DNA of 64,000 nucleotides from Flavobacterium sp. NRK1 (GTDB lineage Bacteria > Bacteroidota > Bacteroidia > Flavobacteriales > Flavobacteriaceae): the NCBI RefSeq assembly GCF_024054175.1, contig NZ_JAMXLA010000001.1:1563448-1627447 (forward strand), written 5' to 3'. Below the pieces are notes generated by a model. It was given only the letters and a program-made list of their open reading frames with translations, ran no database searches and was not told the DNA's origin. The stretch's first letter is position 1, and each line of letters begins with the position of its first letter. Position numbers and translations under genes: made by a program. Of the stretch, positions 27,754-36,624 are shown piece after piece.

Positions 27754-28311
27754 ATGAATAAACTTCTTTATATATCTATTATTCTTGTTTTGTTATTCGG
27801 TTGTGATAAAAGCGACGATGAAAGCCATAGTGGCAATGAATTTTTATTACATATGGAAGGTAGGTATATTTTAAAGGAGATGTATTCTGAAGAACCGCTG
27901 GATTTAAATTTTGATGACATATACAATATCGACCTGTTTGAGGAAATGGATTGCCAGGTTGTATACCCATTACAGTTGTATGATGCTAGTGTAGAATATC
28001 ATGAAAGTTCAGATAGATTAGAGATAATGTTTGAAGTTTCAAATTCACAGGTATATTCTGAGTCAGAGCCGTTTCAACAATGCTTTTTTAACCAAAGCTT
28101 ATATTATTCTAAGATTATGGTTGATGAAAGAACAGGAGATATTAGCGTCATAACAAGCGGTACTCCCGAAAGGGAAGAAGAATTTGGTTATCTAACAGGA
28201 GGGCAGTATAATGAAAGAAAACTGCATTTAAATGTAGATAAGATACTGTTTTCCTCCGAAGGCTGGCAAACTATTCCCATTCATGTTATTTACGAATGGA
28301 ATAATCCGTAA
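27754..28311 (+). CDS. Small hypothetical lipoprotein, partner of 26220 gene
   Basis: A 185-residue lipoprotein with a clear lipobox LFGC (Cys17) followed by the Asp/Ser-rich DKSDDESHSG segment, which in Bacteroidota is typical after the lipid Cys and can direct surface exposure. The rest is acidic with beta-prone segments (DRLEIMFEVSNSQVYSES). It lies 10 bp after the 507-residue lipoprotein gene and is surely co-transcribed. An immunity or accessory role is possible but unsupported by any motif. Confidence 0.55.
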   Translation: MNKLLYISIILVLLFGCDKSDDESHSGNEFLLHMEGRYILKEMYSEEPLDLNFDDIYNIDLFEEMDCQVVYPLQLYDASVEYHESSDRLEIMFEVSNSQVYSESEPFQQCFFNQSLYYSKIMVDERTGDISVITSGTPEREEEFGYLTGGQYNERKLHLNVDKILFSSEGWQTIPIHVIYEWNNP

Positions 28312-28430
28312 AGGATGGTATTGATGTGTCTATATGCGTAAAATGTAATTAATGAGATGACATTGGTAAATAGTGATCTTATTACAAATGTTACTGTAGA
28401 AGGATTATAGTACAAATGGATTTATGATAA

Positions 28431-28649
28431 GTGCAATTCGAATTGAGTGAAATTACAGTTGGAGCTGAAACAGCTAAGAGTATAAAAGGGGGCTGGAGAC
28501 CCTCCCCAAATAAGTTTAGTAACAGTTTGATTGAAAGGTATTTCCTAATCAAAAAGTTGTGGTTTTCATTTTTAATGTATTATCTCCGATATTGTATGCA
28601 TATACTGAAGCTGGTAAAAAGGTTAATGACAACTCACCAATGTCTTTAG
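28431..28649 (+). CDS. Possible double-glycine leader peptide fragment (doubtful)
   Basis: From a GTG at 28431 the frame encodes QFELSEITVGAETAKSIKGG followed by WRPSPNKF. An acidic/aliphatic leader ending in GG is the pattern of peptides cleaved by C39 peptidase exporters. However, there is no ATG, no transporter nearby, and the frame runs into the 3' end of the opposite-strand ATPase gene, where it is probably only a chance continuation. Listed because the leader pattern is good; it may be a truncated remnant. Confidence 0.2.
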   Translation: MQFELSEITVGAETAKSIKGGWRPSPNKFSNSLIERYFLIKKLWFSFLMYYLRYCMHILKLVKRLMTTHQCL

Positions 28650-29988
28650 TGCCTAGTTTGTCTATAGAAGTAACTAGTGAACTGGAAAAATTGTTGCTTT
28701 TACAGAAATCAATTAGACTTGACAGTTCTTTTGGTTTCTCAAAATAACGATTACTCCATTTTATTTCAACCCCCCAAACTGGTTTAAACTTTTTATCATC
28801 TACCAAGACTAAATCTACTTCACCATCTTTCCACCGTGCATAAGTTAAATCTAGGTTTTCACGGTGCATCCATTGTGACAGTATAGCGGTTTCTACCATA
28901 TTTCCCATCTCGTCATCTGTTCCAGTTATTGGAGAAAACAAAGCTGTTCTCAGAGATGGATTGGTTAGATACACCTTAAAACTAGTAACACGTTTCATTC
29001 TTTTAGCATTAATATCTACTTTATTTAAAACCTTTATTAAAAAAGCAGCCTCCAAATACTCTAGGTACTTCTTTAATGTATCTTTTTGTATTCCACTGTC
29101 TTTAGACATAGCTTCGTAGGAAAATTCATTTCCTGTATTATAAGCTATATACGTAAAGAAACGGTTTAATTCCTGAACATCCCTTATCCCGTATAAACTA
29201 GGCAAATCACGTAATAAAACCTTATCTACAATATCATTTTTTACGTAGCGCCCCATATCCATTTGAATTTTTTCAGATAACACTACCTCAGGGTATCCTC
29301 CAAAATTTAAATATTGTAAAAACTCTGAGTTTAATTCATCTATATTTAAAGGTAAGCAATAGGATATCTCTTTATTTCCATATTGAATATTTCCTTGTTG
29401 AATTAAATGGTTCTTATTTTTTAAATGAATAAATTCTTGAAATGTAAGTGGTGGTAACATGAAATCTGTAAATCTTCCGGCACCGCTTTCTGTGCTATGC
29501 CATTTTAATGCAGCAGCAGCAGAACCTGAAACTATAAATTTCGTATCAGGGTAGATGTCTACTAAGACTTTTAAGTGGCGCTCCCAATCTTTTAAGTATT
29601 GGATTTCATCAAAAAAAACATAACACCCTTTCAAGTCTGTCAATTTTAAAGAAGTCATACATAAATCCAAGATGTCCTGTAATCCAAGTTGTACGTAAAT
29701 AGGATTGTCTATTCCTACAAAAAAAATACGTTGTGGATTTACGTCATCGTCAATAAGTTTTTCAATAGTATGAAACATCATTACCGTCTTACCAACTCTT
29801 CGTGGTCCCATTAATACAACTGCTCTTCTAACATCAGTTTCTTTTACATATGGATAAAAAAGATCAAAATATAAGCGTTTCGACATATCCTTGTAAAGTG
29901 ATGAGATTTGTTTCGTAATCCACCAAGGATTTTCATATTGTAATCGTTCTACAATTTTATCTTCTGGAATAAGCTTTGAAATTTTCAT
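28549..29988 (-). CDS. AAA ATPase with DUF4143 domain
   Basis: A 479-residue ATPase. Walker A is GPRRVGKT (61-68); Walker B is CYVFFDEIQYL (about 121-131); an arginine-rich sensor region follows (VSGSAAAALKW, SGAGRFTDF). The C-terminal DUF4143 domain has the nuclease-like core pattern (YARWKDGEVDLVLVDDKK and VWGVEIKWS), an E/D-x-V...E-x-K arrangement like restriction-type folds. Family members are common on mobile DNA in Bacteroidota and their role is unknown. It has its own TATTTTTG -7 element (30014-30021, minus strand). It is alone and opposite to the neighbouring cargo. Confidence 0.8.
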   Translation of the reverse strand: MKISKLIPEDKIVERLQYENPWWITKQISSLYKDMSKRLYFDLFYPYVKETDVRRAVVLMGPRRVGKTVMMFHTIEKLIDDDVNPQRIFFVGIDNPIYVQLGLQDILDLCMTSLKLTDLKGCYVFFDEIQYLKDWERHLKVLVDIYPDTKFIVSGSAAAALKWHSTESGAGRFTDFMLPPLTFQEFIHLKNKNHLIQQGNIQYGNKEISYCLPLNIDELNSEFLQYLNFGGYPEVVLSEKIQMDMGRYVKNDIVDKVLLRDLPSLYGIRDVQELNRFFTYIAYNTGNEFSYEAMSKDSGIQKDTLKKYLEYLEAAFLIKVLNKVDINAKRMKRVTSFKVYLTNPSLRTALFSPITGTDDEMGNMVETAILSQWMHRENLDLTYARWKDGEVDLVLVDDKKFKPVWGVEIKWSNRYFEKPKELSSLIDFCKSNNFSSSLVTSIDKLGTKDIGELSLTFLPASVYAYNIGDNTLKMKTTTF

Positions 29989-30628
29989 ATTAATTCTTAT
30001 TTATGTAAAAATACAAAAATAAGAAGTTTTAAATCTATCTATTCGATGTTATTTTTTAATATAAGGCATTTTTCATTAAAAAAATATTTTATTTATTCAA
30101 TTGCAGTATTAATTCAGTATGTAGGGTATGTTATTTAAAACAGGTTGTTATAATATATTTCATTGCGGAGGAATAGCAGGTGGATTTGTCTATTCTCAAT
30201 TAAAGTTAAAAGTACTTTTAATTGCAAGCTTCTGTCTCTTGCTAGCTTTGCTTTACGACTACATCCCACTTAAATTCTATGTCATCAAAAGAAAGGTGTT
30301 GCATAGGCATTGATATCTCTTTTGATTGGGTTATTCTCTTCTGATTCTTTTCCACTACGAAACGGAAAAAAAGGCAGCTAAGTTATTGCGGTCACAGCTC
30401 ATGGTTAAAACAAAAGACTACGGCATAATGGCTCGCAGGCTCACCACCCTTCGGGACTTATTCCGTTTCCTTTTGTTTTCCCGCTGCACCGCACTTTTCG
30501 GCTGCTTTCTTTTTTACCGTTTTCTTTTGAAAAACAAATGTGTTTTTAAGGAGGCTGACGGCTAAAAAAGAAAAGTGATGAATTCATCACAGTTAATTTT
30601 TTTGTCGAACCCTTAAATCTTAGAAATC
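29989..30628. other. Intergenic region with palindrome, no convincing gene
   Basis: About 640 bp. Two frames of 61 and 79 codons (30128-30313 and 30326-30565) are open, but they lack start signals and their composition is not protein-like to me. The base composition becomes richer in G+C after about 30360, together with the mobilization genes, which suggests a different origin from the AT-rich sequence to the left. A perfect 16-bp palindrome lies at 30575-30590. Confidence 0.4.
30575..30590. promoter_or_regulatory. Perfect palindrome upstream of DUF932 gene
   Basis: GTGATGAATTCATCAC, 16 bp, perfectly self-complementary, 38 bp before the DUF932 start codon. A dimeric repressor operator is plausible. 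Confidence 0.4.
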
Positions 30629-31693
30629 ATGGGACACAATCTTAATTACAACGAAAGGACAGGTCGTTATTCTTTTTTCAGTGTAAAGGAAAAAGCATGG
30701 CACAATTTAGGGCAGGTAGTAACCGACTACCCAACAAGCCAGGAAGCAATTAAACATGCGGGACTGGATTATGAAGTGGTAAAATCGCCACTGTTTACAA
30801 ACAGTACAGAAACGCTACAGGCTACCACAGATTTAACTGCTGGTGAGCCTGCCACAGTACCGAATTATTTTGCCAATGTGCGCAGCGATAACAACACCGT
30901 TTTAGGAGTGGTGGGTAAAGATTACCACATCGTACAGAATCGTGATGCATTTGCTTTTTTTGATGCCATTGTAGGCGGTGAGGATGGAATTTTATATGAG
31001 ACAGCAGGAGCTTTAGGAAATGGCGAACGCATTTTTATTACTGCTAAACTACCTGATTATATCCGTGTGGGTAATGGGGATGATGTAACCGAAAAATATA
31101 TCTTTCTGACCACTTCACACGATGGCAGCGGAAGCATTACGGCAGCCTTTACACCCGTACGCATTGTCTGCCAGAATACACTTAACGCATCACTAAAAAA
31201 CATGACTAATGTAGTACGTATAAAACATACCTCGGGAGCAAACCAGCGTTTGGAAAATGCGCACAAAGTCATGGGACTGGCAAACACCCTGAGCAACCAG
31301 TTAGAAAACATTTTTAACGAGTGGGCAACTGTCAGGATTAAAGATGATGAGGTAAAGAAATTAATACAGCTGGCACTATCCCCGAACAAAGAAACCTACG
31401 ACCTTTTAAAGCAGGGCGCAGAACATGAATTATCGACTGCATTTAAAAATATGATAGAAGATGCTTTTGCCTATGCAATGGTAAATGATACCCAACAAAT
31501 GGACACTACAAAAGGCACTTTATTTGGCGCGTACAATGCTGTTACAGGCTACTATCAAAATGTAAGAAAGTATAAAGATGAAGAAGCCAAATTGCAATCC
31601 ATTGTAATGGGTGGAACCGCACAAACAAGAGCGCAAAAAGCCTTTGAATTGTGCAGCGGTTTTGCCAAAAATGGCAACGGAATTTTACCCTGA
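30629..31693 (+). CDS. DUF932 phage/plasmid-like protein
   Basis: A 354-residue protein of the DUF932 family (TIGR03299-type phage/plasmid-like proteins). Typical features: an N-terminal KEKAWHNLGQVV segment, ANVRSDNNTVLGVVGKDYHIVQN, and the FTPVRIVCQNTLNASL block near residues 177-192. Such proteins accompany conjugative and mobilizable elements and are sometimes labelled anti-restriction-like, without firm proof. It lies upstream of the mobilization genes and is transcribed in the same direction. No signal peptide; cytosolic. Confidence 0.8.
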   Translation: MGHNLNYNERTGRYSFFSVKEKAWHNLGQVVTDYPTSQEAIKHAGLDYEVVKSPLFTNSTETLQATTDLTAGEPATVPNYFANVRSDNNTVLGVVGKDYHIVQNRDAFAFFDAIVGGEDGILYETAGALGNGERIFITAKLPDYIRVGNGDDVTEKYIFLTTSHDGSGSITAAFTPVRIVCQNTLNASLKNMTNVVRIKHTSGANQRLENAHKVMGLANTLSNQLENIFNEWATVRIKDDEVKKLIQLALSPNKETYDLLKQGAEHELSTAFKNMIEDAFAYAMVNDTQQMDTTKGTLFGAYNAVTGYYQNVRKYKDEEAKLQSIVMGGTAQTRAQKAFELCSGFAKNGNGILP

Positions 31694-31860
31694 ATTAAAC
31701 AGGCATTACAGAAAATGAAAACAGGGCAGGAATAGAAACCTGCCCTAACTTTGTACGATCATAGTCAAAATTTGGCTATGATTATTTTTATCCTCTCAAC
31801 TGAATTACATTAGTGGAAAACATAGAAAAGGCTGCGGGCGATTGCTTGGTCTGCGGCAAT

Positions 31861-31897
31861 GGCAAGATGTCCCGTTGTCGGACAACGGCATCTTGCC
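31861..31897. repeat. Long inverted repeat, candidate oriT
   Basis: GGCAAGAT (31861-31868) pairs with ATCTTGCC (31890-31897), and CCGTTGTC with GGACAACGG inside it, making one long, GC-richer hairpin. It lies about 75 bp before the relaxosome accessory gene. In Bacteroidota mobilizable elements the oriT usually sits in this place and contains inverted repeats; the exact nic site cannot be read. Confidence 0.5.
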
Positions 31898-31971
31898 GCC
31901 CATTCCTCGGAACTCGGGGGCGGGGGGACACTATTATGCATTTCAGCTGTTGAACCAATGAAGAGGATAGT

Positions 31972-32361
31972 ATGGAGACTGGAAACAACAACCGTAAAAG
32001 GCGTATCTATGTGCGTCTTACCGAGAAAGAATTTACTATCCTTGAAAGCCGCTACAAGAACACTACATGCCGCAGTGTAAGCGATTATGTGAGGCACTGC
32101 CTTTTTAGCAGGGCAATCAATACCATTACAAGGGACGCATCGGCCGATGAAGTAATTATACAAATGAGCTACCTGAACCGTGAGCTAAATGCTATTGGCA
32201 ACAACTTTAACCAATTGGTAAAGAAGGTAAACGCGTCATCACAGACTGCCGAAATTAAAGGAATGCTTTTTCTTTTTGATAGTCAAAAGAAAACACTGTT
32301 TTCAAAGATTGATGAGGTCAAAGCACAACTTCAAAAGCTTGCAGAAAAATGGTTGCAATAA
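31972..32361 (+). CDS. Relaxosome accessory protein (MobC/MbpA-like)
   Basis: A 129-residue basic protein. The N-terminus NRKRRIYVRLTEKEFTILES is a ribbon-helix-helix DNA-binding start, followed by CRSVSDYVRHCLFSR and helical YLNRELNAIGNNFNQLVKKVN, the signature of MobC/BfmC-like relaxosome proteins. It overlaps the relaxase start by 13 bp and follows the hairpin at 31861, so it probably binds oriT and loads the relaxase. Confidence 0.85.
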   Translation: METGNNNRKRRIYVRLTEKEFTILESRYKNTTCRSVSDYVRHCLFSRAINTITRDASADEVIIQMSYLNRELNAIGNNFNQLVKKVNASSQTAEIKGMLFLFDSQKKTLFSKIDEVKAQLQKLAEKWLQ

Positions 32362-33599
32362 TCAAGACAGGGCATTCCATTAGGGCGATGTTGAACTACA
32401 ATGAGAACAAGGTTAAGGAAGGTAAAGCAGAATGCATTGGCCAGGGAAATTATCCTGTGGATGCCGACAGGTTTACTTATGCCATGAAGCTTAATAGGCT
32501 TGAAAAGCAATGTAAACTGAATGAAAATGTGAAACGCAACACCGTGCACATCTCCCTGAACTTTGACCCAGGTGAGACGAGCCTGCCAAAGGAAAAACTA
32601 TTGGAGATAGCAGGGAATTATATGGAAAAGATTAGCTTTGGGAATCAGCCTTACTTAATCTATCAGCATCATGACGCTGGACATCCTCATATTCATATAA
32701 CAACGATCAATGTGCAGGAAAACGGAAAACGGATTGCCATGCATAACATTGGTAAGGACAAATCGGAACCGGCACGCAAAGAAATTGAACAGGCTTTTAA
32801 CCTTGTAAAAGCGGAGAACCAAAAGAAGAAGGAATACAAGCCGGAGCCTGTTTCGGCAAGAGTCCGATATGGCAAAGCAGAAACAAAAAAGGCAATTGAG
32901 AATGTCCTAAACTTTGTTGTCAATAATTACAAGTATACCAGCCTGCCCGAACTGAATGCGGTACTAAAGCTGTATAATATTGAAGCTGATAAAGGAACTG
33001 AAAATTCAAGAGTTGCAAAGTACAATGGATTGGTGCATCATGCACTTGATGAAAAAGGAAATCGTGTCGGAGTTCCCATAAAGGCCAGTCAATTTTATGA
33101 AAAGCCTACACTCACAAACTTGGAAAAGAAATTTACGGCCAATAAGATTAAAAGACAACCTGATAAGTCCAGGATCAAGACTTCGATTGACTCAGCATTT
33201 CTAAATGGTAAAGTCATTATCCTGCCTCAACTAATGAAGCAATTGCAAAAGGAAGGGATTGATACTGTCTTGCGTCAGAATACTGAAAGGGTGGTGTATG
33301 GTGTGACGTTTGTGGATCATAAGACAAAAAGTGTTTTTAATGGGAGTAAAATAGGAAAGGAATATAGTGCTAAGGGGTTACAGGATAAATTACTATTGAA
33401 TCAAGAAAAGGTTGGAAGGGAAATCGATTACTCGCGAAAAGAATTAACTGATGTTTTGCATGAGCATCGTACGTCTATGGGAATAAGTGAGCTGACTAAT
33501 TTTTTGGAGGTGCTGATGAAGGTGGAGAATAATTTTGATTATGCGCCAAGGCAGTTTAAATCTGGCAGAAAGAAAAAAAGAAATAGAAGAAATTTGTAG
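32349..33599 (+). CDS. Relaxase/mobilization nuclease (MobP/MbpB-like)
   Basis: A 416-residue relaxase that nicks oriT and pilots single-stranded DNA during conjugative mobilization. The three-His metal motif HHDAGHPHIH is at residues 107-116. The N-terminal region (MVAIIKTGHSIRAMLNYNENKV) is typical of Bacteroidota mobilization relaxases; the nucleophile Tyr is probably Tyr17. The C-terminal part is basic, ending in a Lys/Arg-rich tail. No coupling protein or conjugation (Tra) genes are in the island, so it would need a helper element for transfer. Confidence 0.9.
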   Translation: MVAIIKTGHSIRAMLNYNENKVKEGKAECIGQGNYPVDADRFTYAMKLNRLEKQCKLNENVKRNTVHISLNFDPGETSLPKEKLLEIAGNYMEKISFGNQPYLIYQHHDAGHPHIHITTINVQENGKRIAMHNIGKDKSEPARKEIEQAFNLVKAENQKKKEYKPEPVSARVRYGKAETKKAIENVLNFVVNNYKYTSLPELNAVLKLYNIEADKGTENSRVAKYNGLVHHALDEKGNRVGVPIKASQFYEKPTLTNLEKKFTANKIKRQPDKSRIKTSIDSAFLNGKVIILPQLMKQLQKEGIDTVLRQNTERVVYGVTFVDHKTKSVFNGSKIGKEYSAKGLQDKLLLNQEKVGREIDYSRKELTDVLHEHRTSMGISELTNFLEVLMKVENNFDYAPRQFKSGRKKKRNRRNL

Positions 33600-33797
33600 T
33601 GAATGGTTAACTTCTTAAAACACGCAACGTGGTGAATATAAGATTGGCATAAAAAGGTATATTTTGCCAAAGTTATATAGTAAAAAAGACCGAGGTTTTT
33701 ATTTTATTATGTCTAAAGCAGTTATTTGATACAGTAACAGACTGTATCTACATTTGTTAAAAATTTATACCTTTAGCAGACCAATAACCAATAACTA

Positions 33798-36620
33798 ATG
33801 TCAAATCAAAACCCGGAGCAAATAGCAAGAGATATTATCGACGAGCACCTTATTGCGTCAGGCTGGATTATCCAGGATAAGGACAAGGTTAATCTGGCTG
33901 CTGGAATAGGTATTGCAGTTAGAGAGTATTTGACCGACGTTGGACCAGCTGATTACGTTCTTTTTGTTGATAAAAAGCCTGTAGGTATAATTGAGGCAAA
34001 ACGTCCCGAACTAGGAGTAAAACTTACCACAGTAGAGGAACAATCAGAAGAATATGCCTCTGCTAAACTTAAATATCTTAATAATGATCCACTTCCTTTT
34101 GTATATCAAAGTACAGGTGAAGTAAGTCGGTTTACAGATTATCGTGATCCAAAACCACGATCTAGGGTTGTCTTTACGTTTCACCGACCTGAAACTTATA
34201 GAGAATGGATGAGAGACGGCAAGTCTCTACGCAAGAGGCTACTCGATCTACCACACTTACCTGAGGATCGTTTAAGGGATTGCCAGATAGATGCTATTAC
34301 TAATCTCGAAAAATCCTTTAAAGATTTCAGACCAAAAGCACTTGTGCAAATGGCAACAGGATCCGGAAAGACTTTTACAGCTATTACCTCCATATATAGA
34401 TTACTTAAATATGCTAATACAGGACGAATATTATTTTTAGTCGATACTAAAAACTTAGGAGAACAGGCTGAGCAAGAATTTATGGCTTACCAACCAAACG
34501 ATTCGAACTACAAGTTTATTGAGTTGTATGGTGTTACTAGACTAAAGAACAGTTTCATGCCTGATGATAATAAAGTATATATTAGTACCATTCAGCGGAT
34601 GTATTCTATTCTTAGAGGAACAGAGATGGATGAAAGTGCTGAAGAGGAAAATCCAAATGAATTTAAATCCTTGCAAAAGGAACCTGCACCCGTAGTATAT
34701 AACAAAAAAGTACCTATTGAATTCTTTGATTTTATAGTAATAGACGAATGCCACAGAAGTATTTATAATCTCTGGAGGCAGGTACTTGACTATTTTGATG
34801 CCTTTCAGGTAGGGCTTACTGCCACACCGGACAACCGTACTTTCGGTTACTTCAACCAAAATATTGTTTCTGATTACGGATATGAAAAGGCAGTTATAGA
34901 TGGAGTACTGGTGCCCTACAATGTATTTACAATTGAAACCAAAATTGTAAAAGGAGTTACCACAATAGAACTTGGTGAGAAAGTAGATAGACGCGAACGA
35001 CAGACCAGAAGGAAGTTTTGGGAAGCACTTGATGAAGATGTAACTTATAGCGGCAAGCAACTAGACAAAGACATTGTAAATCTAAGCACTATTCGTAGTA
35101 TCATACGGGCTACTAAAGAAAATCTTCCGGCTATGTTCCCTGACAGACTAGATAAGGAGGGAAATTTTGAAGTACCTAAAATGTTAATATTTGCCAAGAG
35201 CGATAGCCATGCCGAAGATATAATTGATATTGTAAGAGAGGAATTTGCTGAAGAAAACAAATTCTGCAAAAAGATTACTTATCGAAGTGAGGAAGATCCT
35301 AAAAGTGTTTTAAGCCAGTTCCGTAACGATTATTACCCACGAATAGCCGTAACTGTAGATATGATAGCAACCGGAACAGACATTCGTCCTCTGGAAGTAC
35401 TGCTATTCATGCGTGATGTAAAAAGCCGTAGCTACTATGAACAGATGAAAGGACGTGGTACCCGTACCTGTTGTCTCGAAGAGCTAAAAGCCAAAGGAAC
35501 GCCTTCAGCTAAGTTTAGCAAAGATCATTTTGTCATTATTGATGCCATAGGTGTAGAGAGTTCACAGAAAACTGACAGCAGGCCACTTGAAAAAGCACCG
35601 GGTATCTCTCTAAAAGATTTGCTTCAGGGCATTGCTATGGGTAATACCTCTGAAGAGAATCTAACTTCCCTTGCTAGCAGATTATTGCGTTTAGACAAGC
35701 AGGTCAGCGAGAAAGAAAAGTTACAATTTAGCGAACTAGCAAATGGGTTAACTATACCTCAGCTTGCAAAGCAACTACTACAAGCCCACGATCCAGACGT
35801 TATTGAAGGTTTACGGATACAGGCAACCAATAAAAACATTGGCGGCGCTCCTGTTGAAAGAGATCGCGTTGCAGAAGATTTACATCAGGCAATTATAGAT
35901 AATGCTGTTGCAGTACTTAATAACCACAAGTTACGTGACTATATTACTGATGTACGCAAAAAATATGACCAGATTATAGACACCGTTAATCTTGACGAAA
36001 TAACCAATATAGGTTGGAGTAAAGATCTCGGTGGGCAGGCAAAAGCTATGGTACAGGATTTTGAGGAATGGATCTCTTTACATCGTGATGAGATTACAGC
36101 TTTACAGCTATTTTATAGCCAACCCTACAGAAGGCGAGAACTTACATACAAGATGATTAAAGACCTATATGAAAGGTTACTACACGATAAACCGCTTTTA
36201 AAAGCACATAGCCTGTGGGATGCTTATGTAACTGTTGAAGATGCTGAAACAGAAGGAGAACTAATAAAAAGGTTGCCACGAACAGAAAAACCTAAGCAGG
36301 AACTGGTAGCTTTAGTATCTTTGGTGCGAAAAGCAAACGGCATTGATGATTGGTTAACTTCTTACGATACTACGGTAGACAGAAACTTTAAAGCCTGGAC
36401 ATTTGACAAACAGGCCGGGGCAGGAAAAAAGTTTACCGAAGAGCAAATGCAATGGTTACGAATGATAAAAGATTTTATCGCTACTTCATTTCATGTTGAC
36501 AAGGAAGATTTTGACCTTAGCCCTTTTAATGCCGCCGGTGGGCTGGGCAAGTTTTACCAATTGTTTGGTAATGACTACGAAGATATTATTAATGAATTAA
36601 ATGAAGTGTTAGCAGCTTAG
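33798..36620 (+). CDS. hsdR: Type I restriction enzyme R subunit
   Basis: A 940-residue motor and nuclease subunit. N-terminal PD-(D/E)xK nuclease: Asp in DYVLFVDKKP and Glu/Lys in IIEAKRP (about 51-68). The SF2 helicase follows: Walker A ATGSGKTF (184-191), DECHRS (about 315-320), motif III GLTATPD, and motif VI QMKGRGTRTC. It is the first gene of a five-gene operon; hsdS starts 4 bp after its stop. It translocates and cuts DNA lacking the host methylation mark. Confidence 0.95.
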   Translation: MSNQNPEQIARDIIDEHLIASGWIIQDKDKVNLAAGIGIAVREYLTDVGPADYVLFVDKKPVGIIEAKRPELGVKLTTVEEQSEEYASAKLKYLNNDPLPFVYQSTGEVSRFTDYRDPKPRSRVVFTFHRPETYREWMRDGKSLRKRLLDLPHLPEDRLRDCQIDAITNLEKSFKDFRPKALVQMATGSGKTFTAITSIYRLLKYANTGRILFLVDTKNLGEQAEQEFMAYQPNDSNYKFIELYGVTRLKNSFMPDDNKVYISTIQRMYSILRGTEMDESAEEENPNEFKSLQKEPAPVVYNKKVPIEFFDFIVIDECHRSIYNLWRQVLDYFDAFQVGLTATPDNRTFGYFNQNIVSDYGYEKAVIDGVLVPYNVFTIETKIVKGVTTIELGEKVDRRERQTRRKFWEALDEDVTYSGKQLDKDIVNLSTIRSIIRATKENLPAMFPDRLDKEGNFEVPKMLIFAKSDSHAEDIIDIVREEFAEENKFCKKITYRSEEDPKSVLSQFRNDYYPRIAVTVDMIATGTDIRPLEVLLFMRDVKSRSYYEQMKGRGTRTCCLEELKAKGTPSAKFSKDHFVIIDAIGVESSQKTDSRPLEKAPGISLKDLLQGIAMGNTSEENLTSLASRLLRLDKQVSEKEKLQFSELANGLTIPQLAKQLLQAHDPDVIEGLRIQATNKNIGGAPVERDRVAEDLHQAIIDNAVAVLNNHKLRDYITDVRKKYDQIIDTVNLDEITNIGWSKDLGGQAKAMVQDFEEWISLHRDEITALQLFYSQPYRRRELTYKMIKDLYERLLHDKPLLKAHSLWDAYVTVEDAETEGELIKRLPRTEKPKQELVALVSLVRKANGIDDWLTSYDTTVDRNFKAWTFDKQAGAGKKFTEEQMQWLRMIKDFIATSFHVDKEDFDLSPFNAAGGLGKFYQLFGNDYEDIINELNEVLAA

Positions 36621-36624
36621 CAGC

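Noticed and set aside
30128..30565. Two short frames of 61 and 79 codons upstream of the DUF932 gene
   Set aside because: No start signals, biased composition and no recognisable domain; left as intergenic.
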